Below, piece by piece: positions 46,401-58,379 of a stretch of DNA of 64,000 nt. This DNA is from Desmodesmus armatus (Eukaryota; Chlorophyta; Chlorophyceae; Sphaeropleales; Scenedesmaceae). The notes under the pieces are model-generated. The model was given only the letters and a program-made list of their open reading frames with translations. It was not told the DNA's origin and made no database searches. The stretch is from contig VIIQ02000068.1 in assembly GCA_007449985.2 (NCBI GenBank), positions 310,001 to 374,000 of the forward strand, in the 5' to 3' direction. Each line of letters opens with the position of its first letter. The stretch's first letter is position 1. The position numbers were made by a program, and so were the translations under genes.

Positions 46401-49400
46401 AGTCTGACAGATGCTGTGTTGATGTCGTGCGGTCTGCTGTCTGTCTGCAGGACAAGGGCTTGCCGGTGGGTCTCCTGCTCATGATGCAGCAGCTAGTGGA
46501 TGTCGGCACAGCCAAGCGGGCAGCTGGCGCTGCTGCTGGTGCCAGTCCGGCCAAGTCAAAGAAGGGCAAGAAGGCGACAGCAGCTGAGCAGCGGCCTGAG
46601 CATGCGGCTGTGGCTGCTGAGGATGACCAAGAGGCATGGCTGTCTGAGCTGATGGCGTCACTGTGTGAGAAGGTAGGTGGCTTGGTGGTGGCAACCCAGT
46701 GAGGGTCAGTAGGGTCATGAGGCAATGAGGTGCATGCAGGTTATGATTGTGCGTCAGCTGTGGTTGTGTCAAAGGATACTTGTTGCAAATGTTTGCATCT
46801 TGCCTGTGTGTGTGTCGACATGCGTTATGATAGTGTTTACAGAGTGAGATGCACCTCAGGCATTTGGTGTGAAGGTATTTGCAGTCAGCTGGCCAGGGAG
46901 GAAACATCATTCCATATTTGCACGTCAGGCAGAATAGCCCGTGTTGACTTTCTTACGGTTCTGAGGCCGGCTGACTGCTAGTAGTGCTGCTGCGCATCTG
47001 TTTGTGCATTGGCTCCAGTGTTTTTTCCCGCATGATCTGCAGCATGTGGTGTTGCACTTATGCTGTCAAGTCCCACTGCTGACCCACTGCTGCGCTGTTG
47101 CTCATTGCATTCCCGTGCAGGTGGAAGTGCAGCAGCGCCTTGCAGCTTTTGCTGCTGTGCTGGCTTCAAGCCTGAGTGACAGTGAGGGCCGTGTGGCTGC
47201 ACACGAGCCTTTGCCACGCCTTGCAGTGTCCTTTGTGGCAGTCAACCTCAAGGTAAGCTTGACTCTGTGGCTGCCAGTGGGATGTTGTGTGTTGCGCAAG
47301 TTATCACACCACACAATGACATGTATAGCAGTACTACTTCCCAGCAATGCTGAGCATTTGTATGTTGTGTGTTGCAACTGTGGTGTTATGTATGTTATGT
47401 GTGTGGCAGCAGCCAGGACAATACATAGCATGATGAGTTGTGGGGAGCGCATGGGTGCTTTTGCTGTTTTGTGTTGCGCTGTGCTGTGCTGGGACTTTGG
47501 TGTTGTGAGATGTTGGTTGTGAGCATGGTGGCCACTGATGTTAATCCTTTGTTACACACTCTGAGGGGTTGCTGTACGCAGCGGCTCTGTTCTGAAGTCA
47601 AACTTTAGCGGATTTCTCTGAGGCCTCTTGTTGGTTGTGTTGCGCTGCTTGTTGACCCACCTCTCTACTGCACACAGTTTTACACAAACTGTGTGTTGCA
47701 CGAGCCGGCAGCTTTGTTGTACACTACTGTCCAGGCATCGTGCACACAGCATGTCTGACTATGGTTGCCCTGTTGTTGCCCCATCTGCCCGCAGGCCAAG
47801 TCTGTTTCGTCTGCCATCTCTGCAGCAAGGTCGACAGCAGCAGCTGGCTCCCTGCAGGCCCAGGATGCTCTCGAAGCTTCCTGCCAGTCCATCATGACTC
47901 ACGCCCTGCAGCACCTCTTGCAGCTCAACCCCTCCGCAGACACACAGACCCCCAGTGACAGCAAACAGGCCCGCAGGCTGCACAAAGCCATCAACGCGGC
48001 TGCTGATGGCGTGTACAGCCTGCTATCGGCCCTGGAGGCAGTGCAGGACGCTCCCAGCTACATGCTGGCTCTTGTGCAGATGTCCCGGCAGCCGTCCGAC
48101 AGTGTGCAGCGCAGGGCACTGAAGCTGCTCGCAGACCGGCTGTCCAAGGCACAGATCGACCTAGCAGACCTTGAGGCCTCTGCAGCGGAGCTGTCAGCTG
48201 CAGGACGCAGGTCAGCACAGCATGTGCTGGCAGAGGCGGGCTTGGCAGTGTGTGCTGAGCTGCCGAGGCTGTTGGAGCCCAGCACGCCTGCTGTCACAAA
48301 GCAGCTTGCGCTGATTGCAGCAGATGCAGGGATCAGGTCCTTTGGGCGGGAACTGCCTACTGTCGTGCTGGCCAGCACGCTTGAGGTCCTGAAAGTGGTC
48401 GAGGATCCCTTTGCTGCCGTACGAGCGAGTGCCCTCACTTGTATCGCTGCTAGCGTGGCTGCACTGGGCATGCAGCTGGTGCCGCTGCTGCCGAAGACTG
48501 CTGCAGCAGTCCTTGCTGCAGCAGAGGCCGCTGCACTGAACCTGGCACAACTGCAGCAGCAGGGCAGCAGCGACTCTGACGATGCTAGTGATGAAGGCAG
48601 TGAAGGCGGTAGTGAGTCACAGCAGCAGCAGGGCCAGGGTAAGGTCAGCATGGACGCTGGTGCTGCTGCCCTGCAGCTGGCAGGTGCTGTAGCAGCACTA
48701 GAGGCACTGGTGACTAATCTCGGTGCCTTCATGAGCCCCTACCTGCCCCGCCTGCTGCAGTTGCTGCTGCACCGGCAGGTGCTGGCATGCACTGTAGCAG
48801 ACGCCAACGCTGTCGCAGGCAGGCTGCGGGGTGCCCTGTCAACCAAGGTTCCCGCCCGCCTGCTGCTGGAGCCGCTGCTGCAGCAGTGGGAGGGTGCAGT
48901 AGCTGCCTGTGCTGGCGGTGCAGCGGCCTCCGATGTGGATGCAGCACCAGCAGTGGCGCTGTTGGACCTAGTGGCTGCCTTCTGCAGTCACTTGGAGCCA
49001 GGGGACGCAGTGAAGTACCATGAACAGCTTGCAGGGCTGCTCCTGCAGGCCCTGGGTACACGCAGCAGGTGGCTGGCATCCACTGCCGGCCATACACAGC
49101 AGCTGCCTTCAGCAGCAGCTGCTGCTGCTGATGCAGCTACCGTCGCTGCAGCAGCAGCGGCCGTTGCAGGGTTCAGCGCGCAGCAGGTCTGGGAGGTTGA
49201 AGGTGCAGCGGTGCGTGCGCTGGCAGTGCTGACCATGAAGCTGTCGGAGAGCAGGTTCAAGCCCATGTTCCTGCGCATGTTGGACTGGACCAACGCAGCT
49301 TCAGGGGGTGACAGCCAGCAGCAGCAGGGTATCGGCCGTGTTGCTGCGCTGCTGGCCGCTGTCTGCACGTTCAGCGAGCGGCTGCGTGGGGTGTTCTCTC

Positions 49401-50164
49401 ACTACTACCGGTATTTCTTCACCCTGCTGATGCAGCAGCTGGCGGGTGAGGGTCTCTCCGGTGGCAAGCGCAGCAAGAAGAAGCGCAAGCTCTCAGCAGC
49501 TGCAGCAGATGCCGCCGGCGGAGACGCAGCTCTGCTGTCTAGCTGGATGGCTCGGCTGCGTGCTGTGCGTGCTGTGCACCTGCTGGCGCTGCATGAGGGC
49601 TCTCAGCACGAGAGTCCTGCGGCTCGCCAGGAGCAGCAGGAGCGCTTTGACAAGCTGATGCCGCTGCTAGTGGAGCTCCTGCAGGAAGGTCCCCCTGCTG
49701 CTGTTGCAGCCCAGCTGGCAGTCCAGGGAGCTGACCTCTCGCTGGACTTGCCCAACAGCCCGGCAGCTGCCCTGGGTGCAGTGGGAGCAGCTATCGCAGA
49801 GGCTGGTGCTAGTAAGGTTGTCGAGGAGTCCTGTGATATCCTCGGTACTGCTGCTGTGGGTGCGCTGGTGCAGATGGCGGTGTCGGGTGGCAGTGATGTG
49901 GTGTGGAAACCGCTGCACCATGCGCTGCTGCTGGCGACCCGCGGCGGCAGCACGAGGGCTAAGCTGCTGGCGTTGGGTGGTGTGTCGCGCCTGGCTGAGC
50001 TGCTGCGGGAGGATTACCTCAACCTGCTGCCTGAGGCGCTAGGGTTCATTGCTGAGTTGGTTGAGGATGGGGAGCTGGCTGTTGAGGCTGCTGCTCAGGG
50101 GCTGCTGGCTCAGCTAGAGTCCATGTCTGGGGAGAAGCTAGAGCAGTACCTCAAGGCAGGGTGA
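37425..50164 (+). CDS. UTP10: UTP10/HEATR1-like U3 small nucleolar RNA-associated protein (SSU processome)
   Basis: Ten exons: 37425-37574, 37934-38147, 38478-38664, 39245-39509, 40062-40183, 41247-45041, 45507-45719, 46451-46672, 47121-47252, 47795-50164. All are GT-AG. Every junction agrees in phase once a single missing base in exon 1 (37522-37525) is allowed for, giving ~2556 residues against ~2144 in human HEATR1 and ~1769 in yeast Utp10. Family hallmarks: an N-terminal MATALAAQLAQL and SLLFD..KAADVSVEQI; the segment VLEYCIRCFKVHVFNVNELL with ALPYH; WEWLAPGQQSGAP-PRDIIV; a U3snoRNP10-like helical region in exons 4-5; and a C-terminal BP28CT-like region (~2250-2320, RFKPMFLRMLDW, VFSHYYRYFF), ending ESMSGEKLEQYLKAG. 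The middle, 3.8-kb exon 6, is swollen by Ala/Gln low complexity with basic KGSKQGKGSK-type patches. Utp10 is a HEAT-repeat member of the t-UTP group acting in the nucleolus in rDNA transcription and early 18S rRNA processing. Confidence 0.92.
38833..38922. repeat. 90-bp inverted repeat (MITE-like hairpin) in a UTP10 intron
   Basis: Two ~40-bp arms (CAGCATAAGCAAACCCCGCA and its near-complement ending GTTTATGCTG) flank a loop of about 10 bases. The arms differ at a few positions. It lies in intron 3 of UTP10, between 38665 and 39244, and would form a strong stem in DNA or pre-mRNA. Confidence 0.8.
40300..40413. repeat. 114-bp inverted repeat (MITE-like hairpin) in a UTP10 intron
   Basis: Imperfect arms begin CATATGT and end ACATATG. 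The best-matched part is TTTTCTGTTCTG plus CAAGTATAG on the left against CTATACTTG plus CAGAACAGAAAA on the right. Located in intron 5 of UTP10, with no coding content. Sequence differs from the 38.8-kb hairpin, so it is a separate family. Confidence 0.75.
45964..46303. repeat. ~100-bp direct repeat pair in a UTP10 intron (45964-46063 and 46203-46303)
   Basis: The two copies share GTTGATGACA-AACTAGATGA, GGAGCAGTGTGTCTGGCGTC and CTAATGTGACGACAACCGAG with only a handful of differences, about 240 bp apart start to start. They lie in intron 7 of UTP10. Each copy contains a small dyad around GTCTTG-CAGGC. No open frame is supported. Confidence 0.85.
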
Positions 50165-53003
50165 GGTTTTTACGGTGTCGTAGTGGGTGGTTGACTTGAC
50201 TTGAGGCTTTGCTTGGGAGTGGTTGCGGTTGGTGGGATCGGTGGTGTGCATGGGGGTGGGTTTGTGCACTGTGATGTGCACTTTGCATGCATATTGAAGC
50301 GATCAGTTATGTGATATGTCTTGCCGTGGTTGGGTGTATGCTGGTTGTGACGTGTGACGACTCTATGTCTCAGGTGCAAGATGCAGAGAGATGCCACGCA
50401 CTGGCTGGCAGCTGGCACAGGTACAGCAGTGATTTGGCCCAAATGGGTGACCCATACAACCTTCAGAAACCTTGACACACTGATAGTGCATTCTGAACAA
50501 ATGGCTGCGATACTAGTGCTGACCCATAACCAGACAGTTTCGTCGCCATGCCTATGCCTGAAGGCCACCCCTTTCTCAACTCATCAAAGATCAGCAAACA
50601 CGCAACCTGCAGTGCTGTGTATGTTGGTGTGCTGGCCTGGCTGCTGCGTCAGTCACTGTTGCTCAGTCTTGTGCAGGACACAGCTTCCGCTGCACACCTG
50701 CAGTCCCATCTCATGCAGCCGCCGCTGATAAACCAATAGAGTGCTGACAGTTGCAATTTTCCTCAACTGTAGTGATCTGGCGGCTGTGGCTGTTACAGCC
50801 TGTCTAGCTATGTTTTACAGATGATTTTGGAGTGAGGTCACACCACCAGTGCTTTCAGGGGCCATCACAACTGTCATCAACGGTGCCAGGCTGTGTGACA
50901 GGGTAAGGACCGGGATGCTTGGGAGCACTTGATGTAGGTCCTGTCTCCAGGCTGTTGTGCTGCCAGGGGACCAAGCAGTCATGCGTCACCCTACCGTGCT
51001 GTTTCTTATTCAGATACTTTACAAATCAACAAGTATCAACAACCCACCGATCCCCCCCAGCCATGCATGTGTCTGTCAAGTCGGCCCCTCCTGCAGCACC
51101 AGCCTGGCCCCCCACCACCACCCATCGCAGTGTGCAACATCTGCAACACCGTAGTAACACACAGGCAACGTCCCCAACAAAACACCCACACCATTGATTG
51201 GCTCCTTCCCACCACACCTTCATGCAGGCCATGCCCTGTGCAGCCAGCCTGTCACTGAACCACAACCTCCACACTACCCTGCAGGGCCAGCTGGCGTGGC
51301 AGGGGGTTGTCCCCGGCGGGCAAAGGACCGCAGCACACCTTTGCACACAAACCAGCACGCCCACCACCTCAGAACAGGGCAGCGCGACGTGCATACGTTT
51401 GCGCAACAGCAGCCATCAGTAGGGGGCAGGCCAAACCAGTGCCTCATGCATCAGTGCCTCATGCAGTCAACTGTGCTGAGCTAGTCCACAGGACAGCAAC
51501 CGATGTTTCAGGCAGGTGTGCAGCCACATGCAGCCAACCTGTGCAAATATCCCCCCCCCCGGGGTGGGCCACCCAGCTCCTGCACCAGGACTGCAGGCAA
51601 CCACCCCTATCATGTCAGGATTGACCACAGCATACCATGTACAGAATGGGTGTCAAGTATCATCCGCAAAACCCTACTACAGTACAGGACCCACGCAGCT
51701 TGCTGGTGCTCCGAAGTGACTCCATCGGCGTTTGACGGATGCGAATGTCAGATGCAGTCAAGTCCGTCAGGAGGTTGGATGCCCAGGCAGCTCCCCATGC
51801 CCCTCAGCTCCTCAATAGTAAAAGCCCCACACAGATGCACTTGCAGCCCCTGCGTATGCTCTCCTACTAGTGGGCTGCTGCATTATACCGGACTACTCCG
51901 TCCACATGCTGTGCGGGGCTGCCATGTGCTCTGCAGGCATGTACACGTTACGAATTACAACCCAACTGCATGCAGACCCGTGGGTCGTGCTGTGAATGCC
52001 AGCGCTGCCACAACGGCCTGCAGAGCAGCGATATGCCTTTGCAGCTGGCACAGCCGACGTTCTGCGGCCGCGACCCCACCGCATGCATGCACCTGGTACA
52101 CCCACCAAACCAACAGCACGGCAACACACACCTCATGCATTCCTGCTTGCCCAATGTCCTGGCCCCCATCCAACATGCACAGCAAGCACCGTCGCGGCAC
52201 ACAGCCACACCCACACACTCCATACAGACATCACCATGCGCTGTCAAGACACCACCCACTCACCCGCTCTCAACATACACACTAATTGCTATCACCCACA
52301 AACAACATATGCTAAAAACAGAAAAGAGACATACGTACACAGCTTCAGACACAAGTCAATCCACGGCCTGCAGGATGCAAGCTGCCTGGCAGACACAACT
52401 GTCACTTGCAAGCCCCGCACCATGCTCCTCCCCAGCACCCCTGCTGACAGGGTGCACCTGCCTGTGAAATGCACCCATGCCTCCCAGCGCCCTCTCAATC
52501 ACCGCCTCAAGTCTTGGCCGCTTGTTGGTCTTTCAGACAGCTGCAGCAGCTCAACCGCTGCTTGTCCAATCAGCAAGTGCTCCCCAGGCGGCACAAGCGG
52601 CACAAACTGAGCCCACCTAAACGATGCACTGCACCCGCCGGCCTCGCTGCCTGCCATTACAATGTGCCTGGTGTACACTTCTTCCCTCCCTCCCTCCTTC
52701 CCTGCAAGCTGCCCTCACCCCAAGCTTGCAAATAGATGGATCCCAGTTCCTGGGCCCCCTGGGACGAGCAGCACGGCTCCAGCCCTCTGCTTTTACACAC
52801 ACTCCCACCCAAGTGACTGGATGATGCCGCCGCCGTGATCCCTTTTTCTGCCAGTGCCACGCCCCACAACCTTTGCTTGTCCTGCTTCCAACGGGGCATG
52901 CCCCTTACCGCTGCAATCCCTGGATCCAGGCACAACAGAACCAGGCTGCTGCAGTGACCACGGCAGAACAGTAGCAGCACCTGGTAAGCGCCGCTGCTGC
53001 TGT
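50165..53003. other. 2.8-kb region between two convergent genes, no gene seen
   Basis: Tail-to-tail space between UTP10 and the Pro/Gln-rich gene. Frames on both strands are short, rich in Cys/His/Pro and mutually conflicting. No domain, repeat array, tRNA or clear poly(A) signal could be assigned. Tracts of CCCT/CCCTT occur near 52,685. Confidence 0.45.
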
Positions 53004-55567
53004 TTAGCCCCAGTTCATCAGCTGGTCAGGGTCCAAGCCCCCCTGGCCCCCAGGCCGCACAGCAGGCATCCCTCCCGGCCGCATCCCCTGCATACCTCCA
53101 GGCTGCATCATGCCCTGAGGCATCATGCCCCCCTGCTGCTGCTGCTGCTGGAACTGCTGCATCTGCATCTGCTGCTGCAGGTGCTGAGGCATGCCACCCT
53201 GCTGCATCCCCGGCATGCCTCCCATGCCCCTGGCCCTTGCTGCTGCTGCTGCTGCCGCTGCTGCTTCTGCTTCGCCAGCTCACCAATGAGGTGCTGCAGC
53301 AGCTGGTTGCGTTGGCCTTCCGGCAGCGACTGCAGCTGCTGCTGTTCCTGTGGAGACATCCTGCCCACAAGCTCATGCAGCAGCGCAGCCACGTCCGGCT
53401 GGCTGGTCTGGGGCCAGGACGCTGCTGCTGCTGCTGCTGCTGGAACTGCTGTTGCTGCTGCTGTTGGTGTTGTTGCTGCTGCTGGTGCTGCTGCTGTTGC
53501 TGCATTTGTAGCTGTTGCAGCTGCAGCTGCTGTTGGGGGGTGAGGCCTTGGATGCCACGGCCCTGCAGGTCAGTCCACACAGCAACAGCATGTGACGAGA
53601 TGGAATAAGATACAACGGGACAAGGTGAAAACAGGACCACCACACAGTGCCTGCTTGTTGTTGTGTGCACAGCAGCCTGCAGCCTGCAGCTAGCAGATAG
53701 CAGCCACCAATTCACAAGCCCCTGCCCTGCAACCCACCCCACCGCCCTTGTCCTCACGCTCCCAATGCTGACCAAGCCACACATGCAAGCTCCACAGTCA
53801 ACACAAACACACGCTGACCTGCACAACGACAAATACTACATCAATCAACCAGAAACACAATGCAAGCCATTGATCCCACACCAACCCCCTCTCACCTGTG
53901 CCAGTGCTGCTGCCGCCGCCTCCGCCTGGTGCCACCCCCCTGCCGGCCGCTGCTGCTGCTGCTGGCCCCCAGGCGCATGCAGCATCTGCCCTCCCGGCCC
54001 ACCATACCCCTGCTGCTGCCCACCAAACCCACCCCCTGGTGCACCCCTCCCCATAGGCCCCCCAGGCCCCATGCCAAAGGCCCCTGGAGGCAAGGGCCCC
54101 TGCCCCATTGCCCCTGGGGGCATCAAATTCCCCCTTGGTCCCATCCCCATTCCCATTGGGAAACCTGGGTGCCCCTGCAGTCCCCCGGGCCCACCCCGCC
54201 CCATCATAGCAGCCGGGTTGAACATCGCTCCCCCTGGGAGTTGTGACCCAGGGGCCGAGGTAGCACCGCCGCCACCCGGCGGCCGCACCGGCTTCGCACG
54301 GCCGCGGCCGCGCCCGCCGCCCTTCCGCCGCCGGCGGGTCTCGCTGTCGCTGCTGATGGGGCTGCTGCTGCTGGAGGTCGTGTCTGATGCTGCGTCAGGG
54401 TTGAAATCTGCGTCTTCGTCGGAATAGTCAGGACCGCGCTTCTTCTTCCAGCCGCGGCGCTTCTTGACAGGCGCCTTGCGTTTCTTGGTCTTGCCCTCCT
54501 CACCCCCTCGCCCACCCATCCCCGTCCCTGCCTGCATCATCATCGCCTGCTGCTGCTGCTGCCGCTGCTGCATCATCATCAGCTGCTGCTGCATCAGCAT
54601 CGCCTGCTGTGCCGTCTGCTGTGACGGCATGCCACCAGGGAACGGACCTGGCCCCCCTGCCGGTGGGAACTGCTGCATACCCGGCATGCCACCCACACCT
54701 GGCCCCATTCCCCCACCAGATGCAGCACCCCCGGGCGGCAGGACCCCACCCAACCCCCCTGCACCTGGACCCCCCATCATGCCACCAGGGGGACCCCCTA
54801 GCACCCCTCCTGCTCCCGCTGCTGCTGCTCCTGCAGCACCTGGCTGAGGTACCCCCACCCCTCCCAGCTGCTGCTGCAGCCCTACTCCCGGCTGCTGCTG
54901 CTGCTGCGCGTGTACCGCACCCGTAGCTGACCTACCCCCACCCGGAGGTCCCTTCCTACGAGCTGCCCCCACCGGCAGCGAGAGGTTGGGTGGTACTGCC
55001 TCCACCCCAGTACCGTACCGCACCAGCGCCACCATCACCTCCAAGCCTGACCGGGGTGCAGCGCGGGACGTTTTGGGGCGGCGGGACACCAGCACTCCCT
55101 CGATCGGCGTCCAGCCAGCACCGTGTTGGGCCTTGCGGCCACGCACCGTGGCGGCGCGCCGGGGGCGGCCTGTGCGCGTGAACTGCTGCGGCACGGCTGT
55201 GTGACCCTCTGAGGGTGCTGCTGCTGCTGCTGCTGCTGCTGCTGGGCCTGGGGTGCTGTCAGTGCTGAGGGTGGGGTAAAGCCACCAGGCCCTGATCTCA
55301 TAACCCCCAGCCCTGGGTGAGGTGGAGCCCCTGGGGGACCACCCGGAGGCAAGACAGTACCACCACGGCCCAGCTGCTGCTGCTGCCGTTCTGCCAGCAT
55401 GTGCTGCTGCTGCTGCATCTGCAGCAGATGCTGTGGCAGCATGCCAGGCAGCTGTGGCATGGCTGGCGGCTGTTGTTGCTGTTGCAGCTGCTGCTGCTGC
55501 TGGGGCAAGCCAGCTGCTTGGGGCACCTGCAGCTGCTGCTGGAGTGCCTGTTGCATGGCCGGCTGGC

Positions 55568-55599
<32 letters not shown>

Positions 55600-57817
55600 A
55601 GGTGCAGGTGCGGCATGCGCTGCTGTGCCCTCTCCTGTGCCAGCCTGGCAGCAGCAGCTGCAACAGGGTCAAACGCAACAGGCATGTCGTCCAGAGCAGC
55701 AGCAGGGGGAGGCTCCAGCTTTGGGAGCATCAAGGGCTGGCCAGCTGCCGCCTGAGCGTCCACTGCAGCGTAGGGGCCTGCTGCTGGTGCTGCTGCTGGT
55801 GCTGGCAGCAAAGCAGCAGCAGCAGCAGGGGGAGGCTCCAGCTTTGGAGGCATCAAGGGCTGACTAGATGCTGCCTGGGCATCCACTGCAGGGAAGGGGC
55901 CTGCTGCTGGCAACGCAGTTGGTGCTGCTGCTGGCATTGCTGCTGGCATTGCTGCTGGTGCTGGCGGGGGAGCAGCAGCAGCAAGCTGGTCATCCTGCTG
56001 TGGCTCATGCATGACCATCATGCCTGCTGCTTGTTGAACACCGGCTGCTGGTGCTGGAGGGCCCTCAGCAGCAGCACCAGCTGCACCAGCAGGACCAGAG
56101 ACAGCACTGAAAGCTGGCTGGGTTGGTTCGTGCTGAGGGCTTGCTGCTGCTGCAACAGCACCAGCTGCAGCTGCTGCACTGAGGTCGTCCACTGCACCAG
56201 CAGCAGCTGCTGCTGCAGCAGGGGAGCTGCTGCTGCTGAGCCTCTCTGCCTGGCCGTCCCTAGTGGCATCGCCTACAGGAGGGGACTTGGCATCCCCTGC
56301 AGGAGGGGACTGTCCTGCACCTGGCCCTGCAGGACCAAATCCTGCGTGTGCTGCTGTGCTGATGGGGCCTGCTAGGTCAGGTGCTGGCGGGCTGATACTG
56401 GGCCCAGGGGCAACGGCCACCTCGCCTTCCTGCATCTGCACCCGTGCTGCTGTTGCTGCTGGCTGTTGCCCTGCTGCTGGCTCAGCAGTGGCAGTGCCTG
56501 GTGCTGCAGCTGTACCTGAGGGGCCTGCTGGTGTGGGCGAGGTTGAAGCCCGTGCTGCTGTTGCTGCGGGTTGTTGCCCTGTTGCTGCCTCAGCAGTGGC
56601 AGTGCCTAGTCCCGCAGATGCACTCGAGGGGCCTGCGGGTGTCGGCGACACTGAAGCCCCTGCCTGCTCTGCTGCTGCAGCCTCCTGGGGGCCTGCTGCT
56701 GGCTCGGCAGTGGCAGTGTCTGCTGCTGCAGCAGCTGCGCCTGGCGGGCCTGCAGGAGTGGGCGAGGTTGAAGCCCCTGCCTGTGGCACTGCTGCAGCCT
56801 CTTGGGGCCTGCTGCTGGCTCGGCAGTAACAGTGTCTGGTGCTGCAGCTGCGCCTAGGGGTCCTGCTGGTAAAGGCGATGTTGAAGCCCCTGCCTGCTGC
56901 TCTGCTGCAGCTTGCTGGGGGACTGCTGCTGGCTCGGCAGTGTCTGTGTCTGGTGCTGCAGCTGCGCTTGAGGGGCCTGCAGGTGTCGGAGACACTGAAG
57001 CCCCCGCCTGTTGCGCTGCTGCATCCTCCTGGGGGCCTGCTGCTGGTGCGGCAGCGTCTGTGTCTGGTGCTGCAGCTGCACCCAAGGGCCCTGCTGGCGT
57101 GGGCGAGGTTGAAGCCCCTGCCTGTGGCTCCTGCTGACTGCTACCAGCGGCAGCAGCGGATGCCCCAGGGGGTGTGGGGGAGGCACTGCGTGGCACTCCA
57201 GCACTACCGCTTGCTGCAGGGGGGGTCAGGTATGTCTGCTTGGGAGGCTCCTGGACTGAGGGTGACTTAGAGCTAGGTACAGGAGGCGCAGGGGGCGGCG
57301 GCGGCGGCGGCGGTGGTGGTGGCACAGCAGCACCACTGTGTGCTGCGATGCCTTCACCGGATGCTGCTGCTGCTGCCACAGGGGATGCTCCTGATGGCTG
57401 TTGATCTGCAGCAGCGTCCTCTGCTGCAGCAGCAGGGGAAGCTGCCGCTGCGCCCATGGCGGCAGCGGGTGGGCTACTGCTGGTATCGCTCCTGGTGAAG
57501 TGTGCCTCACCACCAACAGGAGCGCCTGGATTTACAGCAGAATCACCTGGCCGCTGCAGACTCTGCCCAAGCAGTGGAGCCTGCTGCATGTCAGTGCCCT
57601 CGTCCTCCACTGGGAGGTTCTGCTGGTTGGCTGTGTTGTTGTCATGCTGTTCGGGGGCTGGCGCACCTTCGACGTTATCTAAAGAAGTGCTCTTCCCTTC
57701 AGCTGCTAGGGCAAGGGGTGGTTGCAGGACACCACCCTCACCCTGCTGTCCTGTTATGGGCTGCACAGCACTGTCTGCAGCCACACCTCCGGCTGACACC
57801 AGAGGCAGTTGATCCAT
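53004..57817 (-). CDS. Large Pro/Ala/Gln-rich presumed nuclear protein, two exons, interrupted by apparent homopolymer frameshifts
   Basis: Starts at ATG 57817 (MDQLPLVSAGG), first exon to 53896 (GTGAGA donor), intron 53895-53563, last exon 53562-53004 ending LDPDQLMNWG. Four single-base losses (near 56804, 55213, 53410 and 53227) must be allowed for; the predicted protein is then ~1495 residues. Order: acidic/Pro N-terminus with an 11-Pro run; about six ~38-residue repeats of the type AGASTSPTPAGP; an Ala/Pro region with PPKLEPPPAA twice; long Gln runs; a basic, complex block (FTRTGRPRRAATVRGRK, WTPIEGVLVSRRPKT); Gly/Pro/Met-rich sequence; a nuclear-signal-like block (KKRKAPVKKRRGWKKKRGP) with SDEDADFNPD; a GRGRGRAK patch; then Gln-rich sequence and a helical segment DVAALLHELVGRMSPQEQQQ. 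The composition resembles transcriptional or chromatin coregulators. No family is recognised, so this is inference. Confidence 0.65.
56430..57135. repeat. ~115-bp coding minisatellite, about 6 copies
   Basis: Encodes on the minus strand about six copies of a ~38-residue unit beginning AGAS(T/V)SPTPAGP and continuing with Ala, an APDT-TAEPAAGPQ part and an Ala/Gln spacer. Copies differ by substitutions and a small length change, so it is older than the 84-bp doublet at 20.7 kb. Confidence 0.8.
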
Positions 57818-58379
57818 GTGATCCAGCTACACCATCAAGGTATAAGCCTACACGAGCTGGCTTGGCACAACACAAAAGAAAACTCAACAACGGGGAGGGA
57901 CCTCTGGCTGACGTGGGCAGCAATCAGAAAGCCAAGACAACCCCTTCGAGGAACACGATGCAAGTGCGTGTGATTCCAGCGGCGTATGGCGCACTAGCGG
58001 CAACACAAGGCCAAAAACCTGCATGGACCGAACTCCCGCCAGATCACATGCATTCAGTTCCAACCACACGCACTGGCATGACCTGCATATGCTGGCAGGG
58101 CTGATAGCTGCTGCGCGTTGCCCAGTGCACCTTTCTGTGAACAGAGATCGGGCTCCTTTCCTGGCCTTGCTCTGAGCCAAGTGCTGAGCAGCCTTGGGAC
58201 ACATATCACAATCATTTTTTATTTCCCCGTTTGATTCGCGCGTATTTGCGCCTGTGCTGATGGCACACACCACGCTGCTGTGGTCCTCGCTGGCACTGCT
58301 GCCACCCCAGCCAGTGCCTTGAGAAGCCATCCCTGCAGCCCTCCTCTCCTGCATACCGAGGCAAGCCATCAACCCATCA
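57818..58379. promoter_or_regulatory. Divergent intergenic region (candidate bidirectional promoter)
   Basis: Only 562 bp separate the ATG of the minus-strand Pro/Gln-rich gene (57817) from the ATG of the plus-strand coiled-coil gene (58380). A T-rich patch (ATCATTTTTTATTTCCCC, near 58210) is unusual for the region. No specific factor site is assigned. Confidence 0.4.
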
